Assembly (NCBI RefSeq): GCF_026213295.1
Contig: NC_079419.1
Coordinates: forward strand, 11,225,855-11,289,854
DNA from: Gadus chalcogrammus
Lineage: Eukaryota; Chordata; Actinopteri; Gadiformes; Gadidae
Length of the DNA stretch: 64,000 nt
Direction of reading: 5' to 3'
Shown in pieces: positions 35,985 to 64,000 of the stretch. The translations under genes and the position numbers were made by a program. Numbering within the stretch: the stretch's first letter is position 1; the number at the start of each line of letters is the position of its first letter. The notes beneath the pieces were generated by a model. The model was given only the letters and a program-made list of their open reading frames with translations, did not search any database and was not told the DNA's origin.

Positions 35985-37212
35985 GTACCCTGGTGTTAAG
36001 GTTAGGTACCCTGGTATTAGGGTTAGGTACCCTGGTGTTAAGGTTAGGTACCCTGGTGTTAGGGTTAAGTTCCCTGGTGTTAGGGTTAGGTTCCCTGGTG
36101 TTAGGTTCCCTGGTGTTAGGGTTAGGTTCCCTGGTGTAAGGTACCTTGGTGTTAGGGTTAGGTTCCCTGGTGTTAGGGTTAGGTTCCCTGGTGTTAGGTA
36201 CCCTGGTCTTAGGGTTAGGTACCCTGGTGTTAGGGTTAGGTTCCCTGGGGTTACCTACCTGGTGTTAGGTAACCTGGTGTTAGGATTAGTTAACCTGGTG
36301 TGCGGCACCCTGATGTTAGGGTTAGGTTCCCTGGTGTTAGGGTTAGGTTCCCTGGTGTTAGGGTTAGATTCCCTGGTGTTAGGGTTAGGTACCCTGGTGT
36401 TAGGTACCCTGGTGTTAGGGTTAGGTACCCTGGTGTCAGGGTTAGGTACCCTGGTGTGAGTTAACCTGGTGTTAGGGTTAGGTACCCTGGTGTTAGGTAC
36501 CCTGGTGTTAGGGTTAGGTACCCTGGTGTTAGGATTAGTTACCCTGGTGTGCGGCACCCTGATGTTAGGGTTAGGTTACCTGGTGTTAGGGTTAGGTTCC
36601 CTGGTGTTAGGGTTAGGTTCCCTGGTGTTAGGGTTAGGTTCCCTGGTGTTAGGGTTAGGTTCCCTGGTGTTAGGGTTAGGTTCCCTGGTGTTAGGGTTAG
36701 GTTCCCTGGTGTTAGGGTTAGGTACCCTGGTGTTAGGGTTAGGTTCCCTGGTGTTAGGGTTAGGTACCCTGGTGTTAGGGTTAGGTTCCCTGGTGTTAGG
36801 GTTAGGTTCCCTGGTGTTAGGGTTAGGTACCCTGGTGTTAGGGTTAGGTTCCCTGGTGTTAGGGTTAGGTACCCTGGTGTTAGGGTTAGGTTCCCTGGTG
36901 TTAGGGTTAGGTTCCCTGGTGTTAGGGTTAGGTACCCTGGTGTTAGGGTTAGGTTCCCTGGTGTTAGGGTTAGGTATCCTGGTGTTAGGGTTAGGTTCCC
37001 TGGTGTTAGGGTTAGGTTCCCTGGTGTTAGGTACCCTGGTGTTAGGGTTAGGTTCCCTGGTGTTAGGGTTAGGTATCCTGGTGTTAGGGTTAGGTTCCCT
37101 GATGTTAGGGTTAGGTTCCCTGGTGTTAGGGTTAGGTTCCCTGGTGTTAGGGTTAGGTTCCCTGGTGTTAGGTACCCTGGTGTTAGGGTTAGGTTCCCTG
37201 GTGTTAGGTACC
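35985..37212. repeat. Minisatellite, 21-bp telomere-like unit, about 55 copies
   Basis: The unit TTAGGGTTAGGTTCCCTGGT plus one base contains TTAGGGTTAGG, close to the vertebrate telomere hexamer, but is fixed at 21 bp with T/A and C/T variants. Shorter units lacking the TTAGGG part are interspersed. The array abuts a possible donor on the - strand (CCCCCAGG|GTACCT at 37212). Confidence 0.93.
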
Positions 37213-37290
37213 CTGGGGGTCTCTGGTTGCCGTCCGGTCATGGAGTTGCTGAGACTCCTCCGGTGCCTCACCTTGGATAACTTCTATCTG
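37212..37290 (-). other. Possible upstream exon of the Reeler gene
   Basis: On the - strand, non-repetitive sequence ends in a plausible donor (CCCAGG|GTACCT). If it were spliced to the acceptor at 35714, an ATG at 37241 would add ten codons in frame ahead of the signal peptide. No acceptor or transcription start is established, so this is tentative. Confidence 0.3.
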
Positions 37291-37701
37291 AACCGTCACC
37301 AGGGGGGTCTGGCTGACCACCAGAGCTAACAGCTACTGATTAAATAGACTGCGTTGGGCTGGGCCGGACTTGGCATGATGTATGCATTTAAATTCATGTT
37401 AAGTACATTTGAGAAGAAAAAAAAATTGTGGAGACATTACCTTGAATGAAGCAAATTTTGGATTGAGGTCCTCAGGCTGTGTTAAAGTCCGTACTACAGT
37501 AGTACACAAGTTAACAGTAGTCCGTACTGCAGTAGGAGTCCGTGGTAGTCGTAGTGTAGCCTAAAGGAGTCTCAGGCAGTGTACCGTACAGAGCGTCCTG
37601 TAGGTACGATGTGTATCAGATCAGTGTTCAGGACGAGAGGGTCCTTACTCTGGGCTCCGTTTTAACGTCCACTTAGATCATGTGACCAGGATACACCCTA
37701 C

Positions 37702-37768
<67 letters not shown>

Positions 37769-38520
37769 TTCTATAGAAACAGAGACTATAGGTCCAACTG
37801 AAAGCATACATAAAGTGTCCCAGCTCATGTGTCTTGCCGGTTTGGTGTTTGTTTGTGGGAGATTATTCCTGATTGCATCCCGGACTAACCACCGGGTAGA
37901 ACTGCTCTCCATTGTTCTCCTGTTCAGCAGAAACCAGACTCCAGCCCCTCTTTAAGTTCTGTCCATTGTCCTCCGATACTGTCCACTCCAGTCGGCGCGC
38001 TTCTCAGACCCACTCCCTCCTGCTGTAGTGGTTACCACGGCAGCCCCCCTCAGATTAATGTAATGCTCTTACTAGTTTAATAGTCTCAGGACATTGTTTA
38101 CTCTTTGGTTATGTCCCATGAAGTCTTAGAAATGCTTAGTTCAGGTACTAGTTAGAGATGGGTAGTTTAGGTATTAGGTTAGAGATATGAAGTTTAGGTA
38201 CTATGTTAGAGATGGTTAGTTTAGGTGTTAGATTAGAGATGGGTAGTTTAGGTGTGAGTTTGGAAATGGGTAGTTTAGGGGTTGGGTAAGAGATGGTTAG
38301 TTCAGGGGTTAGGTCAGAGATGGTTAGTTTAAGTGATAGGTTAGAAATGGTTATTTTAGGTGTTAGTTTAGAGATGAGTAGTTAGGTGTTAGGTTAGAGA
38401 TTGTTGGTTTAGGTGTTAGTTTAGAGTTGGTTAGTATAGGGGTTAGATTAAAGATGGGTAGTTTAGATGTAGGTTACAGATGATTATGCATTAGGCTAGA
38501 GACAGTCAGACGGGTCGGTA
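37290..38520. other. Intergenic DNA between the Reeler gene and adamtsl2
   Basis: Contains a (GT)n run at 37705-37764 and a GGTTAGTTTAGGTGTTAG-type minisatellite at about 38140-38480. No coding exon is seen. Confidence 0.7.
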
Positions 38521-38527
38521 ACAGTTG

Positions 38528-38533
38528 TTTATT
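38528..38533 (-). terminator. adamtsl2: Poly(A) signal of adamtsl2
   Basis: AATAAA on the - strand, about 590 bp beyond the adamtsl2 stop codon; no other good candidate was noticed between. Confidence 0.6.
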
Positions 38534-39123
38534 CAGTAAACCACAAAAACATAGATCTCAGTAAACAAGAAACAGGTAAACAAACAGTGTACAGTCTGGT
38601 CACCCTGGCCATGCTAGCTTGTTGCTAGGGAGCAGGCTATTCTGTTGCTGAGGAGCAAGTTAGCCTGTTGCTAGGGAGATGGCTAGCCTGTTGCCCGCCC
38701 ACACACACACAGAGTGTGAGTGTGTGTGAGTGTGAGTGTGAGTGTGTGTTGCTGTATTTTGATTGGTCCATGGGCCAGTCACTCACTGTTCTGTTACTAC
38801 AGTACAGATAGAGCTGCCTTGTGATTGGGTGCTGACCTGCCCTCACCTTGTCCTTGTTTCAACAGAGAGAGTGTGTGTGTGTTGTGGAGGCCCAGAGGTC
38901 AGGGGGTCAGGCTGTAGCAGGCCGGGCAGCAGGCCTTCCTGTAGTATCAGGGGTCAGGGTGAGGTCAGGGGTCAGGCTGTAGCAGGCCTGGCAGCAGGCC
39001 TTCCTGTAGTACCAGTGGTCAGGGGTCATGGTGAGGTCAGGGGTCAGGGGGTCAGGCTGTAGCAGGCCTGGCAGCAGGCCTTCCTGTAGTACCAGGGGTC
39101 AGGGGTCATGGTGAGGTCAGGGG

Positions 39124-50494
<11,371 letters not shown>

Positions 50495-50523
<29 letters not shown>

Positions 50524-51529
50524 GGTTCATTCAGGAGCCGACAACACCTCCCCGACCTGCTCCTCCCCCTCCTGAACCGCTCCTCCCCCTCCTGAACCGC
50601 TCCTCCCCCTCCTCAAACTGCTCCTCCCCCTCCCGAACCGCTCCTCCCCCTCCGTAAACTGCTCCTCCCCCTCCTCAAACTGCTCCTCCTCCTCCGTTAT
50701 CTGCTCCTCTACCTCCCAAAACTGCTCCCCCCCTCGCCCTGCTCCTCTTCCTCCCCATACAGTTCTTCCTCCTCCTCCTCCTCCTCCTCCTCCTCCTCCT
50801 CCTCCTCCTCCTCCTCCTCCTCCTCCTCCCCACCATACTCCATCTCCTCCTCATCCCCACATAGGCTACCTCCTCCTTCTCCCCCATCCCACTCCTCCTA
50901 ACTTGTTATAAGACCTTCTTTGTAGAAGGTCTAACAGCATTTGAATAGGTTAGGTACGCATTGATGCATCATGTTTATTTTTGTTGGTGATTCTCCGCCA
51001 TTTGGAGAGCACCGCGGAGGCTCCGGTACCGAACATGGTTCATTCAGGAGCCGACAACACCTCCCCGACCTGCTCCTCCCCCTCCTGAACCGCTCCTCCC
51101 CCTCCTGAACCGCTCCTCCCCCTCCTGAACCGCTCCTCCCCCTCCTCAAACTGCTCCTCCCCCTCCCGAACCGCTCCTCCCCCTCCGTAAACTGCTCCTC
51201 CCCCTCCTCAAACTGCTCCTCCTCCTCCGTTATCTGCTCCTCTACCTCCCAAAACTGCTCCCCCCCTCGCCCTGCTCCTCTTCCTCCCCATACAGTTCTT
51301 CCTCCTCCTCCTCCTCCACCTCCTCCTCCTCCTCCTCCTCCTCCTCCTCCTCCCCACCATACTCCTTCTCCTCCTCATCCCCACATACCTCCTCCTTCTC
51401 CCCCATCCCACTCCTCCTAACTTGTTATAAGACCTTCTTTGTAGAAGGTCTAACAGCATTAGAATAGGTTTGGTACGCATTGATGCATCATGTTTATTTT
51501 TGTTGGTGATTCTCCGCCATTTGGAGAGG
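50495..51529. repeat. Tandem duplication of the adamtsl2 start codon and upstream region
   Basis: Copy 1 (50495-51007) and copy 2 (51008-about 51529) are nearly identical and offset by 513 bp. Both include the first 28 coding bases with the ATG, the GAACCGCTCCTCCCCCTCCT repeats, a (CCT)n tract and an AGACCTTCT-TTGT-AGAAGGTCT hairpin. Copy 2 has one extra 20-bp repeat and a shorter CCT tract. Confidence 0.95.
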
Positions 51530-52230
51530 AGTCGTCATGTTGAATACGAAGGAAGACTTCCAGTCACCTAAGCTGAGGAAGACGTCTCCCCTGATAAACA
51601 GTAAAAAATCCAACCATGTCTCCCATAATGACACATTATCACGTCTCCATTAGACCAACGAGGATAGGGACTCTGACGTCACTCCACCCGTCACTCTCCC
51701 ACGAGGGCGGCGGCCGTCGCGATGTGACGTCACCATGCACACGTTGTTGTCACTGCTGCTGTGTGGTTGAACTATTAACCACTTATCATATAATATGTAC
51801 AGTTTTACAATCACACAAGGCAAACAAAGCTTTAATATTAAGCCAGAACAGTTAAAGTTCACTAAACCAGTTATTGATCACTAGGCCAGTTATAGTTCAG
51901 TAAACAAGTTATAGTTCACTAAACCAGTCCAGTTATAGTTCACTAAACCAGAAAATATAATATTATATACTTTTATATACTTCTGATTTTATTATTTTAT
52001 ATTTCTTAAAACAGATGACAGGGAAGTATATGGGAATACAACTCAAACCAATAAGTGATTAAACACGGTGCAGAGAGACTACATCTCCCGGCTGACCTAC
52101 ATACACAGAGACTACATCTCCCGGCTGACCTACATAGACAGAAACTACATCTCCCGGCTGACCTACAGACAAAGAGACTACATCTCCCGGCTGACCTACA
52201 TACATAGAGACTACATCTCCCAGGTGCCCC
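50524..52230. promoter_or_regulatory. Shared upstream region of adamtsl2 (-) and rnf2 (+)
   Basis: The two genes are divergent, with about 1.7 kb between the adamtsl2 ATG and the probable rnf2 first exon. GC-rich, CCTCC-rich sequence on the adamtsl2 side and the repeated ACTACATCTCCC sites on the rnf2 side suggest separate promoters. No coding sequence is seen between. Confidence 0.5.
52078..52222. promoter_or_regulatory. Five tandem ZNF143-like sites upstream of rnf2
   Basis: A 33-bp unit repeated five times, each with ACTACATCTCCCGGCTGACC; the last reads ACTACATCTCCCAGGTGCC. This resembles the known ZNF143/SBS promoter motif (ACTACAA.TCCCA). It ends just before the probable first exon. Confidence 0.6.
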
Positions 52231-52287
52231 AGCGTGGATGAGACCCGCCATATTGCTGTCGCTGCTCGAGAAGCTGCTGCTCCGTCG
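52223..52287 (+). other. rnf2: Probable rnf2 first non-coding exon
   Basis: GC-rich sequence with GCCATATTG ends in a strong donor (CCGTCG|GTAAGT) after 52287. It is the nearest plausible partner for the acceptor (TGTTACAG, 53600) of the ATG exon. A CpG-rich block follows at 52320-52560. The 5' end is inferred. Confidence 0.5.
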
Positions 52288-52889
52288 GTAAGTTGTATAT
52301 AAACGCGATGTTTAGGGCGCCGTGTTCCTGCGCTGGGTCCAGGTGTTTGGGCGGATGGGCGAGGCTCTGTCCGCCGCAGCGGAAGACTCGCGCCGCTGCT
52401 GGAGGCTCGCGCTGCGGCGGTGGGGACGGCTCCTCGCGGGCCGTGTTGTTGTTGTCTCTGAGGAGCTAGCTACCGCCGGGATCCCTCCGTCCTCCCGCTC
52501 CCCTCCTGTTGTTGTTGTTGTGACCGCACTCCGGTTCCCGGTCTCGGTCTGGTAATAACCCGGTGGAGGGTCGACCCGGACAGGCAGGCACCGGTCCCGG
52601 GTCTGATTCACCGTAGAGTACCACAGCCATGGTTTGTTTAGGGTTAGCATGAGCAGAGTGTTCCTCCACGGCGGAATGGACCACTACTCAGACGGTACAG
52701 CCCTGTATAGTATCATACAATTTCATATATATAATACAGTTTTACGGCCCTTTGTGCTCCACCGACCTCCTAGCGGTTCCAACTCCACTGATCCTTCCTT
52801 TATGAGACCCTGTGGAACAGGAAGGAGAACCTGAAGCTACCGTCCGTCCTGGAGGCATCGTGTTGTTAAGGTGGTCATTCATAAACAAC

Positions 52890-53335
52890 TCTCTGGTGTT
52901 AGAGTCGCTGGTCCTGGTTTTAGAATCACTGGTCCTGGTGTTAGAATCACTGGTCCTGGTGTTGGAGTCACTGGTCCTGATGGTAGAGTCACTGGTCCTG
53001 ATGGTAGAGTCACTGGTCCTGATGGTAGAGTCACTGGTCCTGATGGTAGAGTCACTGGTCCTGATGGTAGAATCACTGGTCCTGATGGTAGAATCACTGG
53101 TCCTGATGGTAGTCACTGGTAGTGGTGTTAGAATCACTGGTCCTGATGGTAGTCACTGGTAGTGGTGTTAGAATCACTGGTCCTGATGGAAGTCACTGGT
53201 CCTGATGGTAGTCAGTGGTCCTGACAGTAGATAACTGGTCCTGATGGTAGAATCAGTGGTCCTGGTGGTAGAATCAGTGATCCTGGTGGAATCGGTGGTC
53301 CTCACAGTAGATAACTGGTCCTGATGATATAATCA
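52890..53335. repeat. Minisatellite, 21-24-bp unit, in rnf2 intron 1
   Basis: Units of TCACTGGTCCTGATGGTAGA. The 21-bp period gives open frames in several phases that are not genes. Confidence 0.92.
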
Positions 53336-53611
53336 CCGGTCATGATGGAGAGAGTTCAATGTTTTATTCAGAAATCTGCAGATCTGTTTGACAATGAAAA
53401 GTGTTGTGGTGTGTTGTTATGGTGGTGAGTGTATTATGGTGTGTTGTCATTGGGGTTAGTATAATTGGGTGTTGTCTTGGTGATGAGGTTGTCACGGGAT
53501 ATTGTCATGGTTGTGAGTGTTGTCATGGGGATGAGTGTGTTATGGGGTGTCATCATGGTAGTGAGTGTTGTCATGGTGATGAATGTGTCATGGTGTTACA
53601 GTGTTGCCGTG

Positions 53612-62753
<9,142 letters not shown>

Positions 62754-63545
62754 AGACACACACACAGACACACACACACACAAACACAGGACTACGTTTA
62801 CTGCACCTACGAAGGAGCCGGTGTGAGGAGGAGAGGAGGAGTCGGCCCCAGCGACTCGTGTACATTGGTTTTGTTTTCTATATCTTCTTATCTCGTATGT
62901 TAATGTGCACCGTTACCTGGCCGTACCCCCCCACGGGTCAGACCCCCCCCCCCCCCCCCCCCGGTCAGACAAGGCCCCCCACCACCCCCACACCCAGACC
63001 CACACCCCGAGCAGGACTGTGGGTCTGGCCTCTAGAATCCAGGCCGACGCTGGGGGGTAGACTATGGACCCCTGGACGCTCTAGCCTGGGCTGCTGGAGG
63101 GGGTCCAATCTGGACCCTCTGGTCTATCTGGGCTGGGGGGGGCACGGCGCCAAATTCCCCCGCAGTCACCACTGACCGGTGAGGTCAAAGGTCGGGTTGT
63201 TGGGTGCGTTAGAGTGTTAGTTTTAGTTGTGTATGTGACGTCCGGACTGGGGGGGGGGGGCGGGCCTCAGACCCAGGGGAGGGGTTAGCGGAAGGCGCTG
63301 GGAACATTGAGTCCATATCTATCCTTCTTTTTCTAAAAGGCATGTTAACATTTGAAGGGCACGAGGTTCCAGATGTTGGTGTAAAATGGATTTTCTGTTT
63401 GAACAATAAACCCGAATCTGTTCCTCTGTTCTGAATAACAATTATTGTGTTTGGAATTAAGTGTAAGAGGGGTTCCACCTAACGGTTATTTTTGGGCTTC
63501 AAAGTGAAAAATAAATAGATTCAAAGTAGATTATTCTGGACAAGA
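62754..63545 (+). other. rnf2: rnf2 3' UTR
   Basis: Starts after the TAG at 62751-62753. Contains a short CA repeat and C and G homopolymers. AATAAA at 63405-63410, and a second at 63510-63515, are candidate poly(A) signals. Confidence 0.65.
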
Positions 63546-64000
63546 TGACAACCATGCATTTTTAATTTGGTTGTGGCATCAAAATGGGCGTGGCCTGTGT
63601 CTATAGACTAGACCTCAGTTCAAGCAGATGTTTGAATTGAGCCGACGAACTCGGTTGGATGAAGTAGATGACAAAACATGACATTTTTATGAAAGCAGTT
63701 TTTTTTTAATGAGAATATAAAATGTTTAAGACTGTAGCAATATAAAGCATTAGATCAAGGATGTTTTATTGGAAAAAGGATCATAAAAATTATATACATT
63801 AGATCGTGTAAATATTTCTGTATATGACGGATGTTTATGTAACTATACAGACAATGAATAGTTAGTCTTCAGTTCAAGTATATATATCACATCAACAATG
63901 CTATAGTTATATTCTATATAGAGGTTTTAGTTAAGGAGTTTCCTCTTGCCACCATCACAAGGGGATCTGATTGGATGCTGGCCTGAACCCAGAAGAGGCT
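63546..64000. other. AT-rich flank downstream of rnf2
   Basis: No coding sequence is recognised. TTTATT at 63765-63770 would be an AATAAA on the - strand and could belong to a converging gene outside the window; this is weak. Confidence 0.4.

Noticed and set aside
36469..37329. Open frames of LVLGLGS or VRVRFPG repeats on both strands
   Set aside because: Products of the 21-bp telomere-like repeat; no start context or conserved domain.
52322..52555. GC-rich open frame after the rnf2 first exon
   Set aside because: It has no recognisable homology, and CpG-rich DNA is poor in stop codons. It is better explained as intronic CpG-island sequence.

Overview
The window is from a ray-finned (teleost) fish genome. 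It holds four spliced genes with GT-AG introns, and three of them can be followed exon by exon to known vertebrate proteins. The non-coding DNA is extraordinarily rich in microsatellites (mostly AC/GT and AG/CT runs of about 60-180 bp) and minisatellites. Such density recalls gadiform (cod-like) genomes, but the species cannot be fixed from this sequence.

Layout: 1-4790 is intergenic simple-repeat DNA. agl, the glycogen debranching enzyme, runs on the + strand with CDS 6721-31005: 34 coding positions in one continuous frame of 1,535 aa, with 5' untranslated sequence near 4840-4946 and 6665-6720. A small secreted Reeler-domain gene lies on the - strand (33776-35714) and converges on agl; poly(A) signals are visible for both. 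adamtsl2, a secreted ADAMTS-like glycoprotein, lies on the - strand (39124-50523): 19 coding exons, 987 aa. rnf2 (Ring1B, the Polycomb E3 ubiquitin ligase) lies on the + strand (53612-62753): 8 coding exons, 342 aa. adamtsl2 and rnf2 are head to head. The last 1.2 kb is rnf2 3' UTR and flank. Six or seven non-autonomous DNA transposons (hAT-like, PIF/Harbinger-like, piggyBac-like fold-back) lie in introns. The four genes share no pathway.

Two observations stand out. (1) agl carries two tandem versions of one 124-nt exon (17703-17826 and 18162-18285). Both have intact splice sites and equal phase, and both encode the segment with the catalytic acid/base Glu of the glucanotransferase. Joining both would break the frame, so they look like mutually exclusive exons. 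(2) Many minisatellites are built from an exon-intron junction: the repeat unit contains the last or first bases of the neighbouring exon plus its splice site, giving from one to dozens of extra copies of a real 5' or 3' splice site. I count about 18 such junctions across all four genes, plus a tandem copy of the adamtsl2 start codon/promoter and of its last exon. This may be a mutational habit of the genome or may affect splicing; the sequence alone cannot tell.
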